DNA of 64,000 bases from Fallopia convolvulus (lineage: Eukaryota > Streptophyta > Magnoliopsida > Caryophyllales > Polygonaceae). Shown here in pieces: positions 1 through 12,649 of the stretch. Location of the stretch: positions 29,160,494-29,224,493 of the forward strand of contig OZ024729.1 of NCBI GenBank assembly GCA_964016875.1, in the 5' to 3' direction. The notes under the pieces were generated by a model that ran no database searches, had not been told where the DNA came from, and saw only the letters and a program-made list of their open reading frames with translations. A program made the position numbers and the translations under genes. Positions within the stretch are counted from its first letter, which is position 1. Every line of letters starts with the position of its first letter.

Positions 1-216
1 TGGAGTTGGGTGGTCCATCGGCGCCTGTCGGAAGCGATTGGTGGTGGCGGGGCTCTCACGGCTCTTGGTGGTGGTGGAATTGGGATTGTGGTGCGGGGGT
101 CTTCGGCGGCCGCATCCTTGCTGGCGTTCTCTGGCGTCGATTATCACCTCCCTCAATCTCACTTGCCCTCACACAAACCCTGGTGAAAGATCCCTATCTC
201 AACAAGCCCTATCTCT

Positions 217-852
217 GTGATTCCCTTTTCCATTTTTTTGTCTCCAATTTCTATCAAGTTGTTTTGTGTTGCTCTGGTTTTTTTTTGCATTGCTGGCAGA
301 AACAAATTTCAAGATCTTATTAATTTGTTTGGGATATACACCCCTTGCTATACAAACAATTTGCTTAACAAAGCTAACAAGCTCCTCACCACCAGGAGAC
401 TTAAAACTGTCATGTGTCGAGTGGAAAAAAATTCCAGGAGACTTAAAATTCCTCACCACCAGGATCAAACCTGTAAAGGAATCTATGCCTATAATGCAAA
501 TTCAACCAACAAGTTAAATAGTTATTTGGGAAGCCCCTCTCTTTACTGGGTTTGGTCACCATTAATTAACCAATTTGGTGTTGTTGTGTGTGGCAAACCG
601 TGGAGCTCTTTGTACAATTTTACTCATACAGAGTTGTTTGAAATACTATGTTCCTGGTGTTTATTGTTATCTCACAACAGTGATCGTAACCTTTGTTCTT
701 TAAAACTAGCATATTACCCCCTTTTTCTAACCGCGTCAACAGCGAAGTGTGATCCTTCTCTCTGTCTTGATTGTGAATCTACATGTTTGTCTAAACCTAC
801 TAATATACTCAACAAACTCAAAAACTTTAGTGCTGGAATATCACCTGGTTAA
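217..852 (+). CDS. Unrecognised open frame in the ORF1 position of the LINE
   Basis: This 211-codon frame sits upstream of the endonuclease frame and ends in TAATG (850-854), so its stop overlaps the next start by one base. I recognise no family. It has a hydrophobic start (residues about 1-27) and scattered cysteines, but no CCHC knuckle and no DUF4283-like region, both usual in plant LINE ORF1 proteins. It could be a degenerate or lineage-specific ORF1, or simply a chance frame in a 5' untranslated region. Its position is the only support for a role in the element. Confidence 0.25.
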   Translation: MIPFSIFLSPISIKLFCVALVFFCIAGRNKFQDLINLFGIYTPCYTNNLLNKANKLLTTRRLKTVMCRVEKNSRRLKIPHHQDQTCKGIYAYNANSTNKLNSYLGSPSLYWVWSPLINQFGVVVCGKPWSSLYNFTHTELFEILCSWCLLLSHNSDRNLCSLKLAYYPLFLTASTAKCDPSLCLDCESTCLSKPTNILNKLKNFSAGISPG

Positions 853-2428
853 TGTACATTTGTTTGACTGTTCTTGTGAGTGGTTGTAATCTTATATCAA
901 CTCGTGGTGTTATCACCATAACTTACTTTGATCCTTGTGGTGCTTATTACACACCGTTTGATTCTTTTTTACAGCTTAATGCTTTATGGGTTAACGTTGT
1001 CTTGGTGGATCTTAACCCACCTATGATTACCACTTATGGTACTAATTTTCAACCTGATATTAACCCGATGTTGTGTGGGTGGAAGCTTAAGGCTTTCAAA
1101 AACACATGTGTAAAACAAGAATCCAATACTCATTTAGGGTTCAAACCCCCAAAAAACTCTCCAACTTTTGGAATAGCACTTGTTAGTGCTTACCCCAACA
1201 CCCTGAACGGAAAAACCGTGGATATGTGGACCAACGTCCTAGAAATCTCAACCTTCACAAGGATACAACCCCTTATTTTCCTCGGCCCCGGCCCGGGGTC
1301 GCCCGGTGTAGCTTCTAACCAAATCCTTGGTGAATGCAAACCCCCTTCGCACCACCTTCAGTGGCACCCGATTTTTTACGTGGTTTGTGTCACGATCGAT
1401 ACAACCACTCCGAGCCTAACTTTAAATGCCCGCAAAACGAAAACAACATACCATCCTATGTTTACAAAAACAAAGATTGTCCAACTCATTGCTAGAGGGG
1501 GGTACCCACCTAAGTACTATTACCAATATGGGCCGGATTCCCACCCGGGGGAACCCCAATATAAGGGAATAAAATTTCCTAATATTAATAACGACACTAG
1601 TAAAGTCACCAATCTCACACCCCAAGATGTAGAACTAACCAAGTATATAAGAAAATGTCCAAAAGGAAAATCATGGAAACTTCCACACCCCCTAATGGCC
1701 AAAAGCCACAAAATAGACGGTTTTTTTATGAAGATCAGTATGTGGAATTGCAGGGGCATGAAGCCGAAGTCTTTCTGGACTGAGGTCAGTGCTTTATGCC
1801 GCCTTGAAAATATCCAACTAATATCGCTAGTTGAAACAAAAGCCCAAACCCCGCCAGATTGTAAATACTGGCAAAAAGCTGGTTTTGACTCTATTGAATT
1901 TATCCCGGCAATCGGACTCGCTGGAGGGATCTGTGTCCTATCGAAGGGGGCCCAACTCTCGAATGAAAGAATTCAAATGTTCCACAAAGACGAACGCTTC
2001 ATTGGCTTCCATTATACAAACCTGGAAACTAATAACGAATTGATCATTATTTTTGCCTATGCTCCGCCAAGGGCACAAACCTTCCATGCATCATTATGGG
2101 AGACCTTAATGAAATCCAACACCCCGATGAAAAACAAGGGGGCGCAAGCCCAAACCATTCCAGGTTTGAACGGCTCATTAAATTTAAAAATGACTGCGAC
2201 GTCTGCGATATTCCAACCTTAGGAAACAAATTTACTTGGAGAAGATCCAAACATCTCGAAGATACTACGTTTGAGAAACTAGACCGCATATTAGTTAGTA
2301 ACCAAATTATTCAAATGGTACCCGTCCATAGCGACGAAAAACCATGCCTTCTCAACCTCCAATCACTGCCCTATTTCGTGCGATCTCCCAACAGGATTAC
2401 CATTCAAAACACAACCATTCAAATTTGA
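852..2428 (+). pseudogene. LINE ORF2, N-terminal part: unknown extension plus AP-endonuclease domain (frameshifted)
   Basis: The frame opening at 852 stays open to 2,222. Its first 292 codons match nothing I know. At residue 293 (position 1,728) the endonuclease/exonuclease/phosphatase fold begins with the WNCRG motif, followed by VETKA with the metal-binding glutamate. Near 2,090 the frame is lost: the GDLNEI motif and the following region continue in another frame from 2,096 to 2,428. Compared with relatives, roughly 20 residues are missing between the FAYAPP region and GDLNEI. In an active LINE this enzyme nicks target DNA; here it is broken. Confidence 0.75.
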
Positions 2429-2493
2429 AATGATGTGGACTTCTAGAAAAGATTTCCAGAACGTCATCAAACAAGCCTGGCGTTATAACGCTG

Positions 2494-4271
2494 GTGAATC
2501 ACATATGTTTAATCTCACAAAAAAAAACACAACTCCTTAAAATTAAAGCAAAAGCATGGAATAAGCATACTTTTGGAAACATTTTCGAACAAATAAAAAA
2601 GTTAGACGAAGATCTGCTTCAAATTCAGAAAGATATCATAGAAAATAAAAACACGCAACTAGTCCAAAAGCAAGAAAGATTGGCCAAGAAACGGTCGTGC
2701 CTAATCAACTTCCACAACTCTTATTGGAAACAAAGGGCCAAAAACACCCACATAAAATTAAATGACAAAAACACAAAATACTTCCACCGGATTGCAAGCG
2801 GCAGAAGAAACAGAACTAATATCAAAGAAATCCGTACAGCAGAGGGAACACAAATCACCGGACTAGAAAACATAAAAAAAGAAATTAAAAGGGATTCTAA
2901 AACCGTTTCCGGGCCTTGGAAATAAACCGTAGAAAGCTCCAAAGCATGACCCAAACCATCTAAAAAGAAGTAACCGAAGCAGACAACAAGGAAATCACAA
3001 AACCGGTAACGAACACTGAAGTAAAGAACGCATTATTTGACATCGGGGATGACAAATCCCCCGGCCCGGATGGAATGCCAGCAAGCTTTTATAAAAATTA
3101 CTGGCATATCGTCGGCCCAAATGTGACCAAAGCTGTTAAAAGTTTCTTTCACACAGGCAAAATTTTGAAACAAATAAACCATACATTTATAACTCTATTA
3201 CCCAAATGTGAAAACCCCAACTCAACCAATCACTATAGGCCAATTAGTCTATGCAATACAATATATAAAATAATATCGAAAATCCTAACAAACCGTCTTA
3301 AAAGAGTGCTAAATAGACTTATCCACCCAATGCAAGGGGCTTTTGTCCAGAACAGGAGTATCCACGACAATACGCTCATCGCGCACGAAATTTTCCACTC
3401 ATTCCGTAACAAACGAGGAAATGAGGGGTGGATCGCTATCAAACTCGACATGGAAAAAGCTTATGATCGGATCAGCTGGGAATTCCTTACTGAGATTCTC
3501 CACAAATTCGGTTTTAATGATAAATTCTTGGGATGGATCCGAGAATGTGTTGAACGGTTTCTTTCTCAGTCCTTGTCAACAACGGACCGACAGAACAATT
3601 CTACCCTCAACGGGGACTTAGGCAGGGGGATCCCCTATCGCCATACTTATTCATCCTCGTTGCCGAGGTTTTGGCTAGACAACTCAACCTCTGGAGCGAT
3701 AATCCAAAAAGTGGCATCGGGATCCAAATCTCGAGGAATGGAACAAAAATCCCGTTCCTGGCTTTTGCAGATGACATTATCATCTTTGCTAAAGCTAACA
3801 GCCAATCATGCAAAAAGATTAAGGACATTATTGATGACTATTGTCAAATATCCGGTCAGAAAGTCAACTTCCATAAATCCGCCTTCCAAGTGACCAAAAA
3901 CACTAACAATAACACAAAAGAGGAGATAAAACAAATATTACAAATAACAAACACTGTTGCACTCGATAAATACCTGGGATGTCCGATAATTAACGGGAGA
4001 GTAACCCAAAACACTTTCAAACCCCTATTGTTAAGAACCAGATCCCAATTATCAAAATGGAAAGCCAACGCCCTATCCCAAGAAGGGCGGAAAACACTAA
4101 TCAAAGCAAACCTATCAGCACAACCTAATTATATTATGCAATCGTTTCTACTACCACATGCAACTTTGAAAGAACTTGATCGGATTAACAAAAACTTCTT
4201 TTGGAACAAGGAAAACAACTACAAGCCACTTATTAGCTGGAATTCAATCTGTCGCCCCCCCCCCCCCCCCC
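2494..4271 (+). pseudogene. LINE reverse transcriptase domain (frameshifted)
   Basis: Three successive frames carry the domain. Positions 2,494-2,925 hold the lysine-rich linker before RT. Positions 3,075-3,640 hold RT motifs including YRPISLCN, the QGAFV region and KLDMEKAYDR. From about 3,640 a third frame carries FADD (3,764-3,775), the catalytic aspartate pair, then GCPI and the thumb region. A run of 17 C at 4,255-4,271 breaks the frame where relatives have a conserved basic/HGGLG junction. In a live element this would copy RNA at the nicked target; it cannot be translated intact here. Confidence 0.85.
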
Positions 4272-5831
4272 TCCCCCGCCCATGGAGGGTTGGGAATAGC
4301 AAAAGCGGTCGAGATGAACCAAGCACTGCAAATGAAGCTGCTTTGGAAAATATTAGCACAACCAAACAACCTTTGGGTTAAAATTGTGATTGAAAAATAC
4401 CTCAAAACAGAAAGCATCCTAAACTATAAGAAAAAACAAAACACATCATGGCAATGGGCTAAACTTGTTGGCCTAAGAAACCTCTTCGTAAAGGGCCTTA
4501 TCTGGCAAGTGGGGGATGGTAAAACAATTCGATTTTGGAAAGATAATTGGACCGGCAATGGTTCCCTCAACCCGAAACCCGATGTCGAAACCCTTATTGA
4601 TTGGGAGGAATCGGTTGAGGCTTACCTCCTGGAGGACAACTCATGGAATACGGACAAGTTGGCTGGGGTCGTCTCGCCGGATGACCTCAACAGAATCTCT
4701 AAAATTATCAATCCCATTAACAAAATACCAGATAGACTGTACTGGCAATCAAGCAAAAATGGGTGGTATTCCACCCACTCCGCAATGCAATGGCTCCACC
4801 AATCAAAAGGTGAACCCATAATTAACCTAGAGTGGATTAACCGGCTAAATGTCCCTCCTAAAATGAAGAACTTTATTTGGAAAGTAGCCCGAAACGGTCT
4901 ACCAACTAAAACTAGGCTTGCGGAAAACCACATTTCGGTAACACAAGGATGTGAAGCATGTAATTGCACAGTGGAGGACACTTACCATGTGTTAATATCA
5001 TGCCCACTCACTAAGGCAACCCTTAATTCATTAGACCCAAAATTACGGGGGATTACCGGCCAAATCCTTCCGAACGGGAGAAAACCACACGAGATTCTGG
5101 AGGAAATCAAGAATATGACAACCAAAGAGGAATTTGAACTCCTCACCATTGTTTGGTGGAGCATTTGGTTCTCGAGAAACAAGAGAATCTTTGATTGCAA
5201 CGCCGGAACTAACTTGACCAATGCTGATCAAATCGCTGAGTTCGCCCGAAATCAAATTAAAGATTGGAAACTTGCAGAAGCTGCTTCTTCTTCCGGTCCC
5301 CGTAACCAAAGTGTACGTGGTCGGACTGGAAGAAAGCGAACCAAATGGGAAAAACCCAAAAGTGATTTTATTAAATTGAATTTTGATGGTGCAGTTAATG
5401 CGGATGGCGTGGCTTCATTTGGGTTCATCCTCAGGGACTCGGCTGGCTCTCCCATCCACTTCGACGGAGGACTGATTGGTCGACAATCTGTGCTGACATC
5501 CGAGACCATCGCCTTGCGCCAGGGACTTCTCGAGGCCACCAGACGTGGCATTCCCCGGATCCAGATTGAAGGCGATAGTTTGCAGCTGGTCAATGCCGTA
5601 CTCGGTGACTGGCGCTGCCCGTGGGAGATTGAGTTGCTACGTGCGGACATCCATTGCTTGTTGGCTCGTTTCCAAGATTGGAGCATTTCTCACGTTGCGC
5701 GGGAGTGCAATTCTGTGGCGGACTTCATCGCAGGATCGTTTAGGCGTGTCTCCTCCGTCCCACTTGCAGCTGATTCGGGCTTCCTTACCCTCATCTGTCA
5801 GGATGCTCTAGGGCGACCATTTGCTTGTTAA
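4272..5831 (+). pseudogene. LINE ORF2, C-terminal part: zf-RVT region and plant-type RNase H
   Basis: This open stretch follows the poly-C break and runs to TAA at 5,829-5,831. It begins with HGGLGI, then shows the zf-RVT block (PPKMKNFIWK, then a cluster of cysteines ending in CPLT) typical of plant LINEs. The last 150 residues are an RVT_3 RNase H domain: NFDGA with its first acidic residue, then EGDS, and a C-terminal region ending in SVADFIAGS. The domain order is standard. It is the best preserved part, as expected when LINE 3' ends are favoured. Confidence 0.85.
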
Positions 5832-6879
5832 TGGTCACCCTAATTCCTTTCCTTATAAAAAAAAATGCTTTTAAACTAGTTTCTACTGTAGTATTTTAGG
5901 TTTAAGAAGTCATAATTACCCGTCTCTTTTTATACATAGTAGCGACATAAAAGAGAGAACATATGACTAACTCATGGGTTTAAACTAGTTTTTATTATTT
6001 TTCCATACAAATGAAGATTTTAACTACCACTACAATTTAAACTTCAACTAAATTTTCAACTATTGACATAAACACATGCAAACACACCCTAAATCAAACG
6101 GGTTTGATTTTTTTTTAAAAGGATAATATTAGTTATTGGATGAGCAGATAAATATGAGAAAATTTAGAAAAAAAATGATATATTTTTGTAAAATTTTAAT
6201 TTTTTTCTAGGATTTATCAATTTTATTTTCGGATGCATACGTTTTGATCCACCAGACCCCATTTTAGCATATTACACTAGGTTGATAATTAAGTAGCTTG
6301 AAAAAACTTTCTAAAAATAACTTATTGATATGTGCCTATGAGACATTAGAAAAACGGTATTTTATAATCGGGATATTTGGAAACTAAAACTCTAAGATTG
6401 GAAATCATAAACCCTTTTGAAAAATAATTAAAAAAACTCTAATTACAAAATCTTGATTTGTTTCTAAATTTGGACTCTTAACCTATGCCCCAAGGGCATA
6501 GGTTAGAAAAATCGTTTTATAATTATTAGGGGGTGGGTTCAAGTGAAGAGAATCCTTGTAGTCAGAAACGGACGCATGATTTAATATTAGGGTGGACTAA
6601 TTGTCATTAAAAAATTTTGGGTGGGCTAAATTAACTTAATTTAACATTAAATTTACCTTTTTTTATTTTTTTAATTATTAAATTTATCCTTTTTTTTAGG
6701 GCGGGCTGGAGCGTACCCAGCCCACCCTTGCTTGTAGTGAGAAGAAATTCTTATATTGAGGACAAATTTCATCTATTGGATTTACCACATGGTTTTACAT
6801 TTGATAGTCAATATTTTTTGAGTTTTTTAAAAATAAATTTTTTTAAAATAGATATTAAAATTATTTATTTTTATAAAAA

Positions 6880-7433
6880 TTGAATGATATAAAAACTAAC
6901 TCATATCACATAAAAATTGAAATAATAATAGATAAAAAATGAACTCATTGAATATAAAAATAAACTCCTAAAAATATAGAAAAATAAACTTATAGCATAG
7001 ATAAAATGAACTCTTAGGATATAAAAAATAAACTAATATTTTTTAGTTATAATGATATATTTAAAAAAGTGAAAATAAAATTTGAAATTCATAAAAAAGA
7101 ATAATTCTTTAAAAATTTTATTTTAAAAAAAATTGATTTAAATATAAAAATGAACTCAAAGAACAAGAAAAATGGAATTATAAATGATAAAAAAAATAAA
7201 ATCATAGCATATATAACATGAACTCTTAGTACATAAAACAAAACCACTACATTCTAGAGTTATAATATTCCTTTAAAAAAATCATTTGAAATTCGTAAAA
7301 ACAAATCAACACATAACAATGAAAATCGTAATAAATAAATAAAAATAAACTCATATTATATAAAAATGAACTTACATCTGTTGAAAAAATGAACAAATAA
7401 AATGTAAAAAATAAACTAATACTATATACACAC
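6880..7433. repeat. Degenerate tandem repeat, unit about 25-35 bp
   Basis: Many diverged copies of a unit close to AAAAATGAACTCATAGNATATA follow each other, with frequent one-base indels. It codes for nothing obvious. Confidence 0.6.
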
Positions 7434-7435
7434 AT

Positions 7436-7572
7436 ATGATACGAGGATGGTTCAAGTGAATATGCTATTTTACATGAAAACTAGAGACTAATGACGATCC
7501 TTGGATTTTATATTATATGAAGATGGTTCAAGTGGATATACTCCTTAACATGAAAACTAAACTAGGGACTAA
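7436..7572. repeat. Two direct copies of a block of about 55-60 bp
   Basis: GGATGGTTCAAGTGAATATG with its downstream ACATGAAAACTA and ACTAAT recurs about 75 bp later as GATGGTTCAAGTGGATATAC with the same tail. This is a short duplicated module, perhaps from a decayed transposon. Confidence 0.5.
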
Positions 7573-8784
7573 TAAAAGCCTTTAAATTAGAGAGACAAAA
7601 GGATTAAAAAAAATCAATTTTTTTTTTCGTTTGTATTTGCCATTGGACTTGAAATCGGGATGTTTTACAAGATGTTCACATATTTGATGCAAATGTTCAT
7701 ATTCGAATAAGGCGAGGTTCACATATAATATACATATATTCATAATGTAATACTGGTAAGTTCATGTTCGGAATTATAAGGTTCATATATAAGTTTATGT
7801 TACAAGTTTAGTACTACAATGTTTATATCTTACGGTTTTATGTTCATACTTGATTATATTATTTTACATGCATGAAAATGCTTTAAAAAATTCAAAAACA
7901 TAAATAAATAAATACAGTATATATTTATATTTATATGCACGCAATTTACATGTTGTCCACAATTAAGCGAAAGGGTATATTAATATTAAATACTTGCTAT
8001 TTGAGAATTTTGTGATAATATAAATAATGTTGAAAACTAAAAACATTGCTTGACATAGCTTAATTTGCAAGTCACTATCGTGAGGAAACCTAACAATCAG
8101 GATTCAGGAATCAGTCTAAAGATGTGTTGGCTGCTCCTCCACCGAACAAGTAACAATAGTTAGCTAGCTATATATGTGAGTGACCCATCAAAAGTCTTTC
8201 CAATTACTTGAACAAATATCCACAACATCTGATTGATTAGTTGTTATGTTCAGACTTTCATAAAAAGTAGTGTATGACTTATTGATCAAGTTACAGCTTT
8301 TTGGCCGAGAAGTAACATAAATTGGGTTTTCCTCGGGTGTCATTTTGGGAGAGGAAGTGTGGTGTAGATGAGGGACAAAAGATGAATTTGTCAGCATTTT
8401 TATCTTAGCTCGCTATCCATTTAGACTACCCCATCCCTACCATGTACTATTCAAATATCTCCTAGCTAGCTTCTTTAAAATTCAATGGGGTCATATACTT
8501 ATAAGAGTTCGGCTATATAATTAACGTGGACAATTTTCAATTGTTGAATTAGACAGATCTACGATTGTAAGATAGCTTATGTATTGATAAATGGAATTTT
8601 TAAAACGCAGGGCTAATTTTGGTCTTTTTTCCAAGTTAGAACATATTTAAAAAATTAATTAAATTTAGAAAATTATAAGTTCATTATAATGACTTTTTTT
8701 ATGTTATATAAGATTTTGGAATAAAGTAATTTATGGACTTGATTAGGAATAAAAAAAAATGAGCTAATCTTATTGGCTTAATCA

Positions 8785-9440
8785 CACTACAACAGAAAGG
8801 TGTTTTAGCGAGAAAAAAATTTCTCACCAAAAGTGGAGATTTTGTCACTAAAGGTGTTTGGCGAGGAAATTAATTTCCTCGCCCGTTCGTCGCGGAAAGC
8901 TCGTCAAAAAAGGGTTTTAGCGAGGAAATTTTTTTTTCTCGAAGAAGCCTTTTCGCGATGACAATAATTTTTCTCAGTATTATAATTTCGCGACCATTAT
9001 TTTTCTCGCTAAAAGATATACAATTTTGTTGCCAAATAAGATGAAGGATTAGACAATGGTCGTTAAATATTATTATCGACCAAATAAATTTTCTCGCTAA
9101 TCCTTTTATTTCCTCGTTAAAAATGGCTTGTAATTAAAATACTATAAATAAAATAATATTAGTGACGATTTTTTTTTCTTGAGATAAATAGTTTTTTTCG
9201 AGAAAATCAAATTTCTCGTTATTTATACCCTTTAGCGAGAAAATATTGTCTCCGTACATGCACTTTTTAACGACAAAGTTATTTTGTCATTTATCATCGC
9301 TAAATATAGTTTTTGGTGAGAAAGTTATTCCTCATTATGTTCCAACCTTTCATCATTAAATTATATTTTATCGCTAAATGTATATTTTAGTGAGAAAAAT
9401 ATATTATGGTCGATATCAGAAGATGTTTTAGCGAGAAAAG
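8785..9440. repeat. CACTA left subterminal repeat region
   Basis: The motif TTTCTCGCTAAA and its complement TTTAGCGAGAAA, with close variants, occur about once every 40-60 bp in both orientations. In this superfamily such motifs bind the transposase accessory protein; that role is inferred from family knowledge. Confidence 0.8.
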
Positions 9441-11460
9441 TTGATAATAATAATATTAGAAAACCTACATAATATCAAGAAAATTAATACTATATTATAT
9501 AAATAAATATGATTCAATAATATCCCTAATACATAACAAAATACACTGAGTGCATTATATTCCAAAAGATACCAATAAGTACATTATATGCCAAAATAAT
9601 CTCCCTACTACATAGCAAAATACACTGAGTGCATTATATAACAAAATGATCTTCCTAATATATAACAAAATAGTCTCCTTAAGCTTTTTGCTGAACTTGC
9701 CTTTAAGGAGCCACAAATAAAACTTTGAAATAATAGGATTCTCAACGAGGTTAGGAATGACCTTGAATGGCCACGACTTCATGTCCCATTAAAATGAGAC
9801 ATCATTGAACCATTTTCCAATCAATCTCTTATCATCTGCGAACAAAAATAGGTTATATTGTAGAGTATTATGACATGAATTTAGGAACAACTCCAGAAAC
9901 AACGAAATCAACACTAGAGAAATGTAGGAACAACAATTCATCGTATTAGGAGGGGTAAAAGAAACCTCATAAAATCAATGTATAAAAAAGTGGGAAAACG
10001 CTTACCAATACATGATCATGGAATAAGGGCACCAAACCACCTCAATTAATCTAGCTCTCCACCTTCACTTAAAGAACCAATAAAGAAAGAAAATAATTAA
10101 CAAATGGAAATTAGAAACCAACCAGTGACACTAGCAAACATCAGTAGTGGTTGTTGTGAAGCTAGCAAACAGCAGAAAACAACAACAAAGGAAATCAAAA
10201 TACAGCAGACCATTCAATTCAAATACAACAAGCCATTCAGTTGGTAAAAAGGAAATCAAAATACAACAGGCTTGAACAAACAAGCCAATTCAACAGGTCG
10301 TTCAGCAAGGCAAGACAAATACAGTAGGCCAGAACAAACAAGGCCATTCAGCCAGGCAAGACAAGACAAATACAACACGGAAGTGAGACGGAATATTTCA
10401 TTAGCAAGGCTGAAAAAACAAAATTGAAAAGCCCATCTTCAATTCAAGTATATTTTGAATGCATTAGAACGGAAGTGTCTTGAGTCCGAGCTTTTATTCA
10501 AGTATATTTTAAATGCAATTTTCGAGTGAGACAGAATCTGTCTGAGCCTTTATTCAACCTTTATTTTCACTTTACCCTTCTCTATGCCTAAACAAACTAG
10601 AAGAATAAGAGAACATGGAGTGAGACAGAGAAGCCATTGAACATATATACAACAAGTTCAAAATTAAAGTCATTCTATCCAAGACAAAATTAAAGTCAAC
10701 ATCCATTACAATTAATGCAAATTGAGAGTGCATTTGTTGAAGATTATTTGTCCACTAATCATTCTTAAGAAGTCAGGGAAGCAGTTGAACATATATACAA
10801 CAAGATCACATAAACTAAACTAATATTGGCATTGAGATCAAAACACAACATAAACCATAACAGTAAAAGTATTCGACACAGATCAGGAATACAAATATCA
10901 AAAACTACTTCACTGACATAGGAATAAACATATCAAAGGAGGCTTAAATCTCGTATAAATATTGATATCCAATAGTTCACAAACCAGATCAAAAGAGTGT
11001 TATTGTGCGATTTTTTCTGTTATTGTGCAAAAGCGATCATCAATAGTTCACAAACCAGATCAACCTCACAATCAAAAAACAAATCAGGAACTAATGGCGA
11101 AAGCCCTAGAAAAAAAAACACAACCGGAACTGAAGGAACAGATCCGAACTGAAGGAACAAATCAATTGCATGATAAACCGAAACCAATCGAACTGAAGCA
11201 ACAGATCAATTGCACAATAAATCGAAACCAATCGAAATGAAGGAACAGATCGGAACTGAAGTGCAGGTGGAGCAAATCGGAACATACTGACTGGCGCTTC
11301 AATGGAACAGATCGAAATTGAACTGACCTGATGAACAAGAAGAAGAGACCGGAACTGAACTACCGATGGCGTCGGGGTGAGATTGGAACTCGGATGAGAG
11401 AGAGAGACGGGCAGGAGGCAATCTAGGTTAGAATCGTGAGATTTGGGTTTTTGATAGGAA
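9441..11460. other. CACTA interior: low-complexity tandem blocks, no transposase
   Basis: Three repetitive blocks are visible. At 9,525-9,680, ACACTGAGTGCATTATAT recurs about 75 bp apart. At 10,180-10,380, a degenerate CAAATACAACAGGCC-type unit repeats. At 11,085-11,270, a GAACTGAAGGAACAGATC-type unit repeats. Short open frames here, for example 10,962-11,240, are products of the repeats. This may be the former 5' transcript region of the element, but I see no splice pattern or domain to support that. Confidence 0.5.
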
Positions 11461-12230
11461 CTAAGCTTTACCGCTAATTAATTTGGGTAAAATTTGGTTT
11501 TAGCGCTTATTTTTTCATAATTCCAAATCTTTTTGTTTTTATAATTAGTTCTTAAAGAATAGCCAATTATAAAATGATAAAATATAATATAAAACTTATA
11601 AAAAGATTCTTTTTTTTATTTCACGGTTAACTAGTAATATTTTTTACATTATAATTATATACTTAAACAATACAAAAATTATCAACTCTATATGGAAACA
11701 TTATTTCTCAATTAAAAATTCAAAATAGTTACATACTAGTCTTAGTTTTCGAGCCCGAATTTTTTTCGAATTACTATATTATTTATTTGTATTTTTATAT
11801 GCAAGGATATTTTTAAAATACTATGCCTATCTATCTACAAAAAAAGTATCATTTTAAAAAATCATTATTAAAAACTGATACGTCTAAGGATATTTTAAAA
11901 AAATTATACGTATCTTTATCTTATTGCAAAAAATATTCTATCAAAAAATAAAACTAATATATTGATTATTTTGTTTAATTTTTAATATATCAAATTATTA
12001 TATCTAATTAAAATTTCATCCATCCAAATTGATTTATAAAAAGATAGATTATGTGATTAAATGTCGGACCGCTTTAAATATTATTTTAACCTTCGTTTTA
12101 GTATATGGTAATGATGAGTTACATAATCGCTCGATAGTGTTATAGAGAATAATGTCAAATTCTCAAAACGTTGATTTTTTCAATTTTCGGTTCGGTTAAT
12201 TTTTACACTTGCACTATATGTTATGGATAT

Positions 12231-12292
12231 CCTAAACCCTAACCCATAATAAATCTCAAACCCTAAACTCTAAACCCTAACCCAAACCCCAA
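12231..12292. repeat. Interstitial telomere-like repeats, degenerate
   Basis: Several full or nearly full copies of the plant telomere unit CCCTAAA are crowded into about 60 bp, broken by CCCATAATAAATCTC and similar interruptions. Confidence 0.6.
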
Positions 12293-12329
12293 AATCCAAG
12301 CGATTTACTACTTTTGTATGCATAAGCTT

Positions 12330-12649
12330 TAAAATCTATAACTATATAAGTATATATTAAAACTACACTTTTTCGAGCCATAAAAACGATTCTGGCCCCA
12401 CCACATATTTAAAAAATTAATTTTAATTTCTATTATTTCAACTTTTTCCTTTTAAATTTTTTAAATTATTTAAATATATCTTTAACATCAAACAAATATC
12501 TATTTAGTATAACAATATCATTTAAAAATTTACTTATACAAATATTTGAAAACTAAAGATAGAAAATTTAAAATATATTAAAATAATAATGAATTCTTTT
12601 ATCTTTTAGTATAATATCTTTTAAGGAATTATTTATAGATATATATATT
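12330..12649 (+). mobile_element. Helitron internal fragment (plus orientation)
   Basis: The stretch with TATATATTAAAACTACAC, a CGAGCC motif and TGGCCCCACCACATATTTAA aligns by eye with the interior of the complete Helitron at 15,131-16,013. No terminus is present. Confidence 0.5.

Larger units (their letters stand above)
1..5867 (+). mobile_element. L1-type non-LTR retrotransposon (LINE), decayed
   Basis: The order endonuclease, reverse transcriptase, CCHC-like zf-RVT region, then a plant RNase H (RVT_3) domain is that of plant L1 LINEs. The 3' end is a short A-run at about 5,858-5,867 just after the last stop codon, as expected of target-primed integration. The reading frame changes at least five times between 1,728 and 5,831, and about 20 residues are missing from the endonuclease, so it is not autonomous. 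The 5' end is not seen; the element may begin before the window. No target duplication could be matched. Confidence 0.9.
5868..8784. other. AT-rich intergenic sequence without a recognised gene
   Basis: I see no convincing coding frame or RNA gene. The only structure is a degenerate short repeat (6,880-7,433) and a duplicated block (7,436-7,572), listed separately. Confidence 0.6.

Noticed and set aside
5252..5686. 144-codon minus-strand frame
   Set aside because: It is antisense to the well supported LINE RNase H frame.
10962..11240. 92-codon frame in the CACTA interior
   Set aside because: It is produced by the GAACTGAAGGAACAGATC repeat and has no domain or splice context.
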